The position numbers and the translations under genes were made by a program. From positions 1 to 64,000 of the forward strand of contig JAFZOV010000046.1 of NCBI GenBank assembly GCA_017550445.1: a stretch of DNA of 64,000 nucleotides. Direction: 5' to 3'. The DNA comes from Fibrobacter sp. (GTDB lineage: Bacteria > Fibrobacterota > Fibrobacteria > Fibrobacterales > Fibrobacteraceae). The notes below the pieces were generated by a model. It worked only from the letters and a program-made list of their open reading frames with translations, ran no database searches and was not told the origin of the DNA. Below, in pieces: positions 42,078-52,100 of this stretch (position 1 is the first letter of the stretch; every line of letters begins with the position of its first letter).

Positions 42078-42788
42078 CTATCCTTTCGTCGCCTTTTCCT
42101 GCAGCGCACCTTCGTCAAAAATAACGATATCCTTGCCGGTCATGGCGATTGCGTTCGCCTTCACCAACAGGGAACAGATACGGCTAACAGTTTCGCGGGT
42201 AGTACCCGACATGTCCGCCAACTGCTGCTGGGTCGGGCGGTTGTGAATCACCGTCACCATCTGGCCGTTGTCGGTATGAATACGCATGCCACGTTCTTCC
42301 ATCAGGTTCAGGAGCGTGCCAGCAACGCGGCCGCTCACCGACATGGTAGAAAGCGAACCGATCTGCTTGTTCGCCTTGCGGAGTCGCTTGCTCATTTCAG
42401 AAAGGAGCGACATGGCGATTTCCGGAGTCTGGCGAATAAGCGTCAGGAACGGTTCACGGTGAATAATCATCAGCTGTGCATCGGTTACGGTGCGAACCGA
42501 GGCAGACCTCGGTTCCCCGTCGATGAGCGACATTTCGCCAAAGAAGTCACCGCGTTCCAAGAAACTGAGGATCGTCTCGCGCCCATCGACGCCGGTCATG
42601 TAGACCTGCACCGTACCCGAAGCGATCAGGTACAGAGCCTTCAGCGAACAGTCACCTTCAAGAACCACGGTTTCGTCGCGGTTGAAGTCCTGGACAACAA
42701 CCAGATTGGCGAGCAAGCCAAGCTGCTCTTCAGTCAGTTCAGAAAAAAGGTCAACGCCTTTCAAAAGACCACATACATTGCTGTCCAT
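42078..42788 (-). CDS. Crp/Fnr-family transcription regulator
   Basis: A 236-residue regulator with an N-terminal cyclic-nucleotide-binding fold (GTVQVYMTGVDGRETILSFLERGDFFGEMSLIDGEPRSASV, the phosphate-binding cassette) and a C-terminal winged helix (PTQQQLADMSGTTRETVSRICSLLVK). The GEMSLIDGEPRSASV cassette is close to that of cAMP-binding Crp, so a cyclic nucleotide may be the ligand. No Fe-S cysteines of the Fnr type are present. It lies 26 bases after purA, so AMP supply and a possibly cAMP-responsive regulator share an operon. Confidence 0.9.
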   Translation of the reverse strand: MDSNVCGLLKGVDLFSELTEEQLGLLANLVVVQDFNRDETVVLEGDCSLKALYLIASGTVQVYMTGVDGRETILSFLERGDFFGEMSLIDGEPRSASVRTVTDAQLMIIHREPFLTLIRQTPEIAMSLLSEMSKRLRKANKQIGSLSTMSVSGRVAGTLLNLMEERGMRIHTDNGQMVTVIHNRPTQQQLADMSGTTRETVSRICSLLVKANAIAMTGKDIVIFDEGALQEKATKG

Positions 42789-42814
42789 TTCTTCTTTCTC
42801 CTTCAGTTAGATTC

Positions 42815-44098
42815 CTAGTCCAGATCCACGATAATGCTCTGGTCGCGCTTGGCACCGATAGAAATCATGCCGATCTTCACGCCCACCAGTTCCGCCATGC
42901 GGTTCAGGTACTTGCGGGCATTTTCCGGCAATTCTTCCAGCTTACGGCACTTGGTGGTATCGCACTTCCAGCCCGGCATTTCTTCGTAGACCGGCACGCA
43001 GCGGCCGACCTTGGAAAGCTGGTTCGGGAAGTTTTCGATCTTTTCGCCATCGCATTCGTAGTGAGTGCAAATCTTGATGGTATCGAAGGTGTCCAGCACG
43101 TCCAGCTTGGTGATAGCCAAGTGAGTGAGGCCGTTCACCACGGCAGCCTTGCGGACCACCGGAGCGTCGAACCAACCGCAGCGGCGGTTACGACCAGTGG
43201 TTGCACCGTATTCGTTACCAATCTTACGGAGCGTATCGCCCGTTTCGTCCAAAAGTTCAGTCGGGAACGGACCGTTACCCACGCGGGTCGTGTAAGCCTT
43301 CACCACGCCAACCACCTGGTCAATGGCCGTGGGGCCAATGCCTGCACCGCAGCTAGCATAGCCGGCAACGGTATTGCTGGAGGTCACGAACGGGTAAGTA
43401 CCCTGGTCCACGTCGAGGATAGTGCCCTGGGCACCTTCGAACACCAGGCGCTTGCCAGACTTCACGGCGGCATAGAGCATGGCGCTTACGTCGCGCACGA
43501 ACGGCTTGATCTTCTGGCCGAGTTCGAGGTAGTCCTTGATGACCTTTTCCGGGTCGATTTCGGGCACATCGTACATCACCTTAAATTCTTCGTTGTGAAC
43601 CTTGGCCATGGCTTCGACGCGGGGGCGCAGTTCGCGTTCGTCCATGAGGTCGCCCACGCGGACACCGATACGGTTCACCTTGTCGCTATAGCAGGGGCCA
43701 ATGCCACGACCCGTGGTACCGATAGCGGCCTTGCCAGCCTTCTTTTCCTTGGCCTTGTCGAGGGTAGAATGGTACGGGAGCACCACGTGTGCATTGTCGG
43801 CAATGAACAGGCGACCTTCCGGGTTGATACCCTTCGTGTGGAGGTCTGCAATTTCGTCGAGCGTCTGGATCGGGTCGAGCACGACACCGTTACCAATCAC
43901 GCAAATTTTGTCTTCGTGCATGATGCCCGAGGGAATCAAGTGGAACACGAACTTCTTGTCGCCCACTTCTACGGTATGGCCGGCATTTGCACCGCCCTGA
44001 AAACGCACAATGTAGTCTGCGTCCAGAGTCAGAAAATCAACAACCTTGGCCTTGCCTTCGTCACCCCACTGGGAACCGATTACAACACGATTTGCCAT
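42815..44098 (-). CDS. purA: Adenylosuccinate synthase
   Basis: A 427-residue PurA that joins IMP and aspartate with GTP in AMP synthesis. Visible are QWGDEGKAKVVD near the N-terminus, GGANAGHTV, IGTTGRGIGPCYSDK, EGAQGTILDVDQGTYPFVTSS, and TTGRNRRCGWFD. The first loop reads GKAK where nearly all family members have GKGK; the rest of the active site is complete, so the enzyme is expected to work. Its transcript probably continues into crp and the PASTA/TPR/LolB-like genes. Confidence 0.95.
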   Translation of the reverse strand: MANRVVIGSQWGDEGKAKVVDFLTLDADYIVRFQGGANAGHTVEVGDKKFVFHLIPSGIMHEDKICVIGNGVVLDPIQTLDEIADLHTKGINPEGRLFIADNAHVVLPYHSTLDKAKEKKAGKAAIGTTGRGIGPCYSDKVNRIGVRVGDLMDERELRPRVEAMAKVHNEEFKVMYDVPEIDPEKVIKDYLELGQKIKPFVRDVSAMLYAAVKSGKRLVFEGAQGTILDVDQGTYPFVTSSNTVAGYASCGAGIGPTAIDQVVGVVKAYTTRVGNGPFPTELLDETGDTLRKIGNEYGATTGRNRRCGWFDAPVVRKAAVVNGLTHLAITKLDVLDTFDTIKICTHYECDGEKIENFPNQLSKVGRCVPVYEEMPGWKCDTTKCRKLEELPENARKYLNRMAELVGVKIGMISIGAKRDQSIIVDLD

Positions 44099-44266
44099 AT
44101 ATCCTTCGTTTTTTTAAACTAGTTAAACACGAAAATAAGCTACCCAGAGGATTTCCCTGAGCCCTTTTTCGCCATAAAGATAAAAAAGAGATTCCTAATT
44201 GGAAGCCTGGGAGACGTTCAACGCCCGCGAAAACAAGGAAAAACAAGGATTTTTAAGAAAAAAGCA

Positions 44267-44476
44267 TCATTCTTCATAATCATCGCATTCGGAATTGGCA
44301 AGCTCAGAACAATAGATATCCGCCATCCACGATTCCATGGCGTTTTTCATGCATTCCTCATATATCGAGCTCCTGCATGGTCCCGAAGTAGATGCACTAC
44401 ACGAACATAAAGCAAGCAAAAGGAGACTTGCAACAAGTCCCCTTTTTAAAGCACGTTTAGAACAAATTAAATTCAC
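44267..44476 (-). CDS. Small Cys-rich lipoprotein coupled to moxR
   Basis: A 69-residue protein starting at a GTG that overlaps the moxR stop (TAGTG), so translation is probably re-initiated from moxR. A short basic start (SKRALKRG) is followed by a hydrophobic helix (LVASLLLLALC) and a lipobox with Cys24/Cys26. The mature part is only ~43 residues and has four further Cys (34, 42, 56, 64) and an acidic end (ECDDYEE), suggesting two disulfides. No family is recognised. A longer reading upstream lies inside moxR and is rejected. Confidence 0.55.
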   Translation of the reverse strand: MNLICSKRALKRGLVASLLLLALCSCSASTSGPCRSSIYEECMKNAMESWMADIYCSELANSECDDYEE

Positions 44477-45459
44477 TACGGAACTTCCACGCTGTCGAGG
44501 ATCTTCTGCACGACGGTTTCGGCGGAGACTTCTTCCGCTTCGGCCTCGTAGCTGAGGATAATGCGGTGACGGAGCACTTCCATGGCGACAGCCTTCACAT
44601 CTTCCGGAGTCACGTAGGCGCGGCCCTGAATAAACGCATGAGCCTTTGCCGCCTGGGCGAGGCCGATAGATGCTCGCGGCGAAGCACCGACTTCGACGAA
44701 GCCGACCAGGTCGCTGCGCTTGATGCAACCCGGGTCACGGGTGGCGAGCACGAGGTTCACGATGTATTCACGCACGCGTTCGTCCACGTACACCTGCTTC
44801 ACCAACTGGCGAGCAGCCAGAATATCTTGCTTGGTAGCCACAGCCTGCGGCTGACGGAGCCCTGCACCTGCAACAGCGTCGAGAATCTTCATTTCGTCGG
44901 CCTTGTTCGGGTAAGACACCTTTACCTTCAGCAAGAAACGGTCCACCTGGGCTTCGGGCAGCGGGTAAGTACCTTCCTGTTCGATCGGGTTCTGGGTGGC
45001 AAGCACCAGGAACGGTTCGTCGAGCTTGAACGTCTCGTCACCGATGGTGATGTGGCGTTCCTGCATGGCTTCGAGCAAGGCACTCTGCACCTTCGAGGGC
45101 GCACGGTTAATTTCATCGGCTAGCACCAGGTTCGTAAAGAGCGGGCCCTTACGGGTTTCAAACTTCGCTTCGCGGGCGTTATAAATCGTAGTACCGAGCA
45201 AGTCGGCCGGGAGCAAATCGGGCGTAAACTGAATACGCTTGAAGTCCAGCGACACGGCATCGGCAAAAGCCTTCACCGCAGTCGTCTTGGCAAGGCCCGG
45301 CAAGCCTTCCAAAAGCACGTGGCCGTCAGCCAGAATACCCGTCAGAATGCTTTCGACCAGAGCCTTCTGGCCAATCACCGTTCCTTCCACTTCGCGCAAC
45401 AAATTCATGCAGAATGCGCTCTGTTCGCGCACCTTTTCCGAAAGTTCCTGAATATCCAT
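44476..45459 (-). CDS. MoxR-type AAA+ ATPase
   Basis: A 327-residue MoxR-family AAA+ protein with Walker A LEGLPGLAKTT, Walker B LVLADEINRAPSK, sensor-1 VLATQNPIEQEGTYPLPEAQVDRFL and a C-terminal helical lid with sensor 2 (SPRASIGLAQAAKAHA). MoxR ATPases act as chaperones for the maturation of protein complexes and usually sit beside a DUF58 and VWA-domain gene. Those partners are absent here; the only coupled gene is a tiny lipoprotein. An upstream AT-rich stretch carries a likely promoter. Confidence 0.9.
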   Translation of the reverse strand: MDIQELSEKVREQSAFCMNLLREVEGTVIGQKALVESILTGILADGHVLLEGLPGLAKTTAVKAFADAVSLDFKRIQFTPDLLPADLLGTTIYNAREAKFETRKGPLFTNLVLADEINRAPSKVQSALLEAMQERHITIGDETFKLDEPFLVLATQNPIEQEGTYPLPEAQVDRFLLKVKVSYPNKADEMKILDAVAGAGLRQPQAVATKQDILAARQLVKQVYVDERVREYIVNLVLATRDPGCIKRSDLVGFVEVGASPRASIGLAQAAKAHAFIQGRAYVTPEDVKAVAMEVLRHRIILSYEAEAEEVSAETVVQKILDSVEVP

Positions 45460-45564
45460 GTGAGTACCTCTAAAATTTTTACGGACATTAAAATACTAAA
45501 ATCCGCACGAAAAAACAAATCTCCCCGTTTTTTGGCCGAAAAAAAATGTTCCAAAAGGCGTTTT

Positions 45565-46344
45565 CTACAAATACAACCCGAATCGGACATCGCACTTGAC
45601 GCCGGCAAAGTCCGCGTAATTCATCCAGACGGCGCAACCGGCACTCACGCCGTTAATCAGAACATCTTCGTCTTCAATGATATTCTTTCGGCTCTGCAGA
45701 GTATGCTCGTAGCGCACTCCCACTGAATAATGGAACAGCGGCTGTACATAATCATCACTGTCAAAAGGTCCATAAGAAGTGACGCCCATGCCAACTTCAG
45801 GTGCGATTTTCCAGATGCCGTTCATGTCAATAGGCGGCCTGTAGAATAATTCCACATTGGCGAAGCCCATGGACGCGTTCGCTCCCCCGCCCATCGATGC
45901 GAAAAACTCGCCAAACCGGAAAACCATATTGGTAACAAGCTCGACCCCGAACAACACCTTGCCCTCTTCGGCAACGAAGGGCGCAGTCAAAGCAATTCCC
46001 AAATAACCGAACTTGTCATCGCGGTTTTTGTGGTGCCAATTATTCCTGATATTTTCTCCTTCACGCTTCTGCACTTCATAAGCAGAATATTTTTTGTGAT
46101 TCTTGACGTACTTCTTTTTGCATTCATAGTCTTCTTCATCACACGAAAGAATCCATCCGAGAAAAGTCGTCGTATCCGTAGTGTAGTTGTAAGTCGCGCC
46201 TTCCGGAATTCCCGTCTCGATGGAAACATCTTTTTTCGCATCAACTGCAAGATTGAGCGAATCCGCAGAACCTGCCCACGCCGGCAAAACCAGTACGCAC
46301 ACGCATACCAGAACAATCCGTAATATCAATTTCGGCGAAAACAT
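45565..46344 (-). CDS. Secreted protein of unknown function
   Basis: A 259-residue protein with a signal peptide (MFSPKLILRIVLVCVCVLVLPAWA). After a charged region (residues ~70-105, CDEEDYECKKKYVKNHKKYS) come alternating beta-like segments (YLGIALTAPFVAEEGKVLFGVELVTNMVFRFGEFF; FANVELFYRPPI; VGMGVTSYGPF; YSVGVRYEHTL) ending in YADFAGVKCDVRFGLYL. The strands and aromatic end suggest a small outer-membrane barrel or surface protein. No family is recognised. The ATG within the longer reading is chosen because the signal peptide starts there. Confidence 0.65.
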   Translation of the reverse strand: MFSPKLILRIVLVCVCVLVLPAWAGSADSLNLAVDAKKDVSIETGIPEGATYNYTTDTTTFLGWILSCDEEDYECKKKYVKNHKKYSAYEVQKREGENIRNNWHHKNRDDKFGYLGIALTAPFVAEEGKVLFGVELVTNMVFRFGEFFASMGGGANASMGFANVELFYRPPIDMNGIWKIAPEVGMGVTSYGPFDSDDYVQPLFHYSVGVRYEHTLQSRKNIIEDEDVLINGVSAGCAVWMNYADFAGVKCDVRFGLYL

Positions 46345-46456
46345 ATCCAGCCCCCAAAATATTGCCCTAGGCAACCATCTTCTCATTTATGAAGATACTT
46401 TATTTTGCTCAAAAAACGAACACCGGACATCAGCAGATTCCGCCCGTTCGTCGGAA

Positions 46457-46774
46457 TTACTTCTTCTTCGGGGCAGGCAATTCCGGGAGCATGGCGTCCA
46501 GGAGTTTCGCCAAAAAGGCGCTGTCGGCAACCTGCTCGGCGGTAATGCGGAGCATGGGTTTTGCACCATCATAGGGCAACTGCTTTTTCGCAGTCGGGAG
46601 CATTTTCAAAGCGGCGGGCACAGGCTTCACCAAGAGACGGTCATCGTAAATCCCGCCAAAGATTTTCCCGTCGGCATAAAGAATGTACTCGCCCATCATC
46701 TTGCGGGTGGTTACACGCAGCTCGCCTTTAAACTGCACCACAACATAATCACGAAATTTTTGTGTACTCGGCAT
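46457..46774 (-). CDS. TfoX N-terminal domain protein
   Basis: A 105-residue protein with a TfoX-N-like domain: VTTRKMMGEYILYADGKIFGGIYDDRLLVKP matches the family core (KxMFGxxxxYxxGxxFAxxxxdxLxlK). Only the N-terminal domain is present, without the C-terminal half of competence regulator TfoX, as in many small proteins of unknown role. It has a charged KKK tail. A strong ATAGGAG lies before the ATG. It is downstream of the GNAT gene, with a short repeat in between. Confidence 0.75.
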   Translation of the reverse strand: MPSTQKFRDYVVVQFKGELRVTTRKMMGEYILYADGKIFGGIYDDRLLVKPVPAALKMLPTAKKQLPYDGAKPMLRITAEQVADSAFLAKLLDAMLPELPAPKKK

Positions 46775-46790
46775 ATTTTTTCTCCTATGG

Positions 46791-46817
46791 ATTGCTTCGC
46801 ATTCGCTCGCAATGACG
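46791..46817. repeat. Short repeat ATTGCTTCGC...GCAATGACG
   Basis: ATTGCTTCGCATTCGCTCGCAAT is an imperfect palindrome of the GTCATTGCGAGCGAA type found between genes in many bacteria. It sits in the gap between the GNAT and TfoX-N genes. Confidence 0.5.
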
Positions 46818-46833
46818 TTGCCCTCAACGAATA

Positions 46834-47265
46834 TTACAGTTCCTTTTCCATGTACACGCATTGAAACGTGTCATGATGGGCCTTACCGTTTTCGTTAAAG
46901 CGGTAGCCCATTTTTTCATAATAACCTTCAACACCTATGCGGCTAGAGATTACAGCCTTCTTGAAGCCCGCCTCGCGCATCCACTGTTCCGCTTCGGCAA
47001 CAACCGCCGGACCCAAATGCTGACCGCGATATTCCGGCAACACCACCACACGCCCAACTTCTGCAGATTCATCATCAACGGCGAACCAGCGACATGTGGC
47101 CACTGGATAAATGTCATCAAGCGCTAGGATGTAGTGGCAGTTTTCGCCGTCGTTCTCGTCGACTTCAGCTTCGAGCGGAATCTGGTGTTTGCGCATCATC
47201 GTCTGAATACGCACATAATAGGCTCCGGCCCGTTCACACTCTTTTGTTACGCGGATAATTTTCAT
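46834..47265 (-). CDS. GNAT-family N-acetyltransferase
   Basis: A 143-residue GNAT fold. The acetyl-CoA-binding segment is VGRVVVLPEYRGQHLGPAVVAEAEQW (motif A RGxxLG), followed by AVISSRIGVEGYYEKMGYRF (motif B). The family is close to ElaA/PhnO-like acetyltransferases; the substrate cannot be told. It follows recD by 22 bases on the same strand and may be carried on the recCBD transcript. Confidence 0.85.
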   Translation of the reverse strand: MKIIRVTKECERAGAYYVRIQTMMRKHQIPLEAEVDENDGENCHYILALDDIYPVATCRWFAVDDESAEVGRVVVLPEYRGQHLGPAVVAEAEQWMREAGFKKAVISSRIGVEGYYEKMGYRFNENGKAHHDTFQCVYMEKEL

Positions 47266-47287
47266 TTATCAACAGACCTTTTGCAAC

Positions 47288-49117
47288 CTACAATTGAATT
47301 CCCGTATCGCGAGTGATGACCGTCTCGCAGGCTACCTTGAAGGTTTCGAGGGTGGCGACGATGGTTACAGATTCCTTCGCGCGGGTAATGCCGGTGTAAA
47401 GAATCTGACGGTTCAATAGAGGATGCCCAATTCTGGTAGGCAGGAACATCAACACATGGTCATATTCAGAACCTTGGGCCTTGTGAATGGTTATTGCAAA
47501 GGCCGACTCAAGCACATCGGGAGCAAACTGATATTCTGGATAAAAGACAAAGCCCTTATTGCCCTTGAACATGATATACTTTTCGCCATTACCCGCAGTA
47601 CAAAGAATTCCCGTATCGCCGTTGTAAAGTCTAAAACTGCTCTGGTTGCGATTGAGCATAACGATTTTACAAGCCGGAAGTCCATTCGCTTTCGCAAGTA
47701 AGAGGCGTTCGATTGTAGCATTGATATTCTGAACACCAGCAGCACCCAAACGTTCCGCAGAAAGGATTCTCGACTTAGATGCAAAATTCCAGACTCGATC
47801 CAGCAATTCATCTTGGCCAGGTTTATTGGGTACAATTTGCGAAGCGAGTTGCACAAAGGAATCCAAATATTCTTTCACCCATTTTTCAAGGATTCCTTGC
47901 AAATCGGCGGACTTTTCCCTTGTATCAAGATTCAGCAGCTGAACTTCTTCGCGCAAATTCCAATCTTTTGGCGAAATAAACGAATGGGGCAACACGCCAT
48001 CAAGTTTCGACAAGTTGCCGATTGCAGACTTTTCATTGAAACGCCTAGAAACTGTAAGTTTGACCGTAGAATCGGCCTTCGCTTCGAGAAGTTCGCCCAA
48101 GACTGCACCAGCATCGACCGATGGCAACTGGTGCGCATCACCTAGTAGAAAGACCCGCGCACTATGCGGCAGTGCCTGCAAGAAATCCGCAAAAAGAGTC
48201 AAGTCAATCATACTCGATTCATCAACGACAAATACCGAATTCTCAGGAAAACGATTTTCGGAATTATAGATAAACTTATTTTCGCCAGGTCTATAACCTA
48301 AAAGCCGATGCAACGTAAACGATTCCGCATTCGACATCTTGTTGTAGATGACAAAATTCGCCTCGAACTCATCGGCAGCAATCAGGCCGACCGACTGTTC
48401 AATGCTTTCTTTCATGCGGTCAGCGGCCTTGCCACTCGGAGCCGCCAGATAAAGAGGCGCATGCAAATACTTTTCGGAATTCAGATAGAGTTCCCGGAGC
48501 AGGAAAAAGACGACCGTCGTCTTGCCGGTGCCCGGCCCACCTGTCACAATCAAGTTTTCCTGTTTACCACGAATCACGGCCAAAGCCTGTTCCTGCTCCA
48601 GCGTAATTCCAGCACCCTGCGGGCCTTGCGTTATCGATCGGACGCATTGCACACAATCCTGAATATCCGACTCGTTATACGGAGCGCAATTAAAAAATTC
48701 CTTGACCTTGTTTTCGACTATCGACTTTGCAAAATAATACTTGGACGGATACACATATCCATCTTGCAGCACAAACGGCTTTTGATAAAACGCACTTGCA
48801 TCAGGAGCATTTTCTACAATATTTTCAAACGCACCCTGTTCTATGGAACGCGCCCCATTTACAACCGATGCCGCAAATGCATCAATTTTTTCGACACCCA
48901 GATTTCGCATCTTATTTTGCAAAACAGCTAGCAGATGTTTTTCTTCGACAGGGATTCTCGTATCACCGTCATTCTGCTTTGCAAGCAGTAGCGCAAAAAA
49001 GTTCAAGGCATCTTGATTCAAGTTCTTCTGAACGCCGGTCAGGAATTTCAATAACCGGGCCTGCAATAAAGAGATTCCACCGCATTCAAGCATGATATTG
49101 ATAAACAAGCTATGCAT
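47288..49117 (-). CDS. recD: Exodeoxyribonuclease V subunit alpha (RecD helicase)
   Basis: A 609-residue SF1B helicase. Walker A is VTGGPGTGKTTVVFFLLRELY, Walker B VFVVDESSMIDLTLFADFL, and the C-terminal motifs FAITIHKAQGSEYDHVLMFLP and YTGITRAKESVTIV are typical of RecD. With RecB and RecC it forms the RecBCD helicase-nuclease that processes double-strand breaks and degrades foreign linear DNA. Its ATG overlaps the recB stop by one base (TGATG). Confidence 0.93.
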   Translation of the reverse strand: MHSLFINIMLECGGISLLQARLLKFLTGVQKNLNQDALNFFALLLAKQNDGDTRIPVEEKHLLAVLQNKMRNLGVEKIDAFAASVVNGARSIEQGAFENIVENAPDASAFYQKPFVLQDGYVYPSKYYFAKSIVENKVKEFFNCAPYNESDIQDCVQCVRSITQGPQGAGITLEQEQALAVIRGKQENLIVTGGPGTGKTTVVFFLLRELYLNSEKYLHAPLYLAAPSGKAADRMKESIEQSVGLIAADEFEANFVIYNKMSNAESFTLHRLLGYRPGENKFIYNSENRFPENSVFVVDESSMIDLTLFADFLQALPHSARVFLLGDAHQLPSVDAGAVLGELLEAKADSTVKLTVSRRFNEKSAIGNLSKLDGVLPHSFISPKDWNLREEVQLLNLDTREKSADLQGILEKWVKEYLDSFVQLASQIVPNKPGQDELLDRVWNFASKSRILSAERLGAAGVQNINATIERLLLAKANGLPACKIVMLNRNQSSFRLYNGDTGILCTAGNGEKYIMFKGNKGFVFYPEYQFAPDVLESAFAITIHKAQGSEYDHVLMFLPTRIGHPLLNRQILYTGITRAKESVTIVATLETFKVACETVITRDTGIQL

Positions 49118-52100
49118 CAGTCGACAATCCCCTTATAAAGTTTTTCCAGTTCTTCAAAAGATTCAAATGTACTCGTCACAATTCCGCAACTTTCACCCGC
49201 GCGGCAACCTCTGAAGAACACATAATAAATGCCACCAAAATAATTCTCGAAAATTTCCGATTCGCTCATTTGCGGATAGAACGATTTTAGCCAGCGGATA
49301 AGCACATACGAATACAGAACTTGCTGCACATTATAGCGACGCAAGAGCATCTGATTCTTCATGGCAGATTCATCGTAAGTTTCAATATAGTCGGACTTCC
49401 AGTCCAAAATACAATAGCGACCATTCCGCTCAAACAAAAGATCCATAAAGCCCTTGCAATACAAGTTCATTACTTCTCTTTCATGTGCCGACTTTAAATC
49501 CATAAAGAAAAGCATTTCACTTCGGCGGGATTCATGCGCAATTTCATTCAAACTGAATGTTTCAGGCTTTTTGACATTACCCTCGACCACGTTCAAATTC
49601 GCATTTAACGTATTCCACACAAATTCCGCAGTCGTATCAATCCAATCGGGATGCGCATCAATATCCAGCGATTCGTGCAGGAACGACGATACAATCAAAT
49701 CCTTGAAAGCTGCATTGTCTTTCGCAGTTTGCAAATCCATTTGCCCGATTTCCTGGAAATCGACCAACTCAAAGATCTTGTGCAATGCGTTACCGAGTTC
49801 AGCACCGCGCGGGTATGTATCTGCATTTTTCACCACGCGTACGGTACCATCACCTTCATCTTTTTGCAGGCGGCCTTCGTCGGTTTCCTGTTCCTGCGCG
49901 CCATGCGCAATCTGCGAGTATGACGTAGAATGCGGGTAACGGTTCCAAACATTCCATGCAGCCATCTTTTCCGCAAGCTTTTGAGCATCCATCAAGCCCG
50001 ATTCTTTTTCGGCGCTACCCATACTGGCAAGAATTTGCGAGACCCGTCTCTTAAGGTTTTCAATAGGCTTGTCTACGAGTCGCTCATAGTAGAGCGCTTG
50101 ATTTTCGCTATCGAGACAGAAATTATCCATTGTCTTCGAAAGCCAAGTGAGCTCTTTCTTACGTTCACGAACATCACCCTTGGCATTCACCGTCGTCTTT
50201 GCAAAACGGGGCATGACAAGCATGTGCGTCGCACGGGTGAACGCCACATAAAAGAGACGGCGCCATTCTTCTTCGGTTTCATGCTTCGAAAGTTCCTTGC
50301 TATCATCATCGAAAGACAAAAGCCGTCTAGATTCATCTTCTAAATGCACCAGATACGGCCCCGATGAACCGGCGTGGCCACGTTCGCCCGCCACCGAAAT
50401 AACAATCGGATACTCCAAGCCTTTAGAGGCATGAATCGTCATCGTCTGGATAACATCAAGGTCCGTTCCCTTCGCCACAATGCTTGAATCCTTGAGAGCC
50501 TCTTCGGAATCCGTCACAAGACCATCCAAATGGCGAATCATTTCTTCGAGCGAACTATTTGTCGTGTATAGATATTCGACAATATAATCGCCAATTTGAC
50601 GAATCTTGTTCAAGCTTTGGAGATTTTCAGGCTGATAGAGTTCCCTCATATTGGGAGCTTCTGCATAAATGCTTTCCTGCAGTTCGGCCCAACGGCGTGA
50701 TTCCGCAAGAGCATGCCACTTGACAAACGTCGAAATTTCATCGACAGAAATTTCAGCAGATTTAGTCGCATTGATATAGTCTAAATTCCTGCCAAAGAAA
50801 TCAGTCAAAAGCGCAGCATACAAATAATTGCGATTTCTTTCGGAGTAATCTTCGACATCGATTGCCTTGAGCAAGGCACTCCATTCGGCGCATTCCCTGC
50901 TCTTGAAAAGATTGTCATCCTTGTAACGCAAGAACGGGAGCCCTACCTTACGCAACTTATATTCGACATGTTCTAGTTCCGAACGGGTTCGCGCGAGAAT
51001 CGCAAAATCCGAGAATTTTACATTGCGCAAAGAATGCGTTTCCTTATCAGGAATCCGCAATCTCGTTTTACCATCTTCGAATGTGCAAAAATCGATAATG
51101 TTATTGACGACAATTTCTGCATATTCCTTCGGCTCAACATCCTCTTCACTAATCCAGAAGGGCTTTACAGGCTCGCCCTTATATTCGGCATCAGGCTTGG
51201 GACTTGGCGGGCAATTCGACGGCAGAAATTCAAAATCGAAATCAGGACTCGTTTCAAACAGCTTGTTACAAGCCTTAATCATCACATCGCTGGAGCGCCA
51301 GTTTGTTGCGAGAGCCTTTCCGAGTCCGATTTCAGAAATTGCCTTTTCATAAACATTAAGGTCTGCACCCTGGAACGAATAAATCGACTGTTTCGGATCG
51401 CCTACCACCAGAATATGATGCAGGCCGTCATTTGCCTCGACAAAAATCTTCTTGAAAATGTCCCATTGCAGCGCATTCGTATCTTGGAACTCGTCAATAA
51501 TGGCATAACGATATTTTTGCCGGAGCGAGTGAATCAAGGGCGAATTTTCGACCATGACCGCATTGCGGACATTCCGAATCATGTCATTGAACGACTGAAT
51601 TTTCTTGACGCGTTTTTCTTTTTCCCATTCCCTGTACAACTTGGGAATGTAAGTAAACAGGCATTTCTGAGAAAGGAACGCATCTATTCCCTTTTTGGGA
51701 TCCAGCAGATTCTTGAAATCAACAATAATCTGCAAGGCTTGCTCGAATTCACTTTGAGGATTTTCAACTTTAATGCGGAACGTATTTCCGTTATAAAGAT
51801 TTTTTCCCTTGCGCCATTCTTTTAAAACCTTGATAAAATCCTTTGCCGTCTTGCTCTTGGTCACCGGCTGATCAAAGCAACCTTCCAAAACGTGAACCGC
51901 AGCAGCAAAAGTATCTGTAAGCAGCAAGTCTTCGTAATTTTTCGCTTCGTTAATTTCGCTTAGTTCCGAGAAAGTCAATTTGTCGCCGCCGACAATGACA
52001 TCGGAATCCGGCGGAAACACGACCGTTTCAGGAATATAGGTCTGTATCGACTTCTGCAAAAGCAACGACAACCGTTCAACACTTCCGCCGCCCTTCACAT

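Noticed and set aside
44267..44728. A longer 153-codon version of the small Cys-rich lipoprotein
   Set aside because: The extra 84 codons lie inside moxR in another frame and the lipoprotein signal would not be at the N-terminus.
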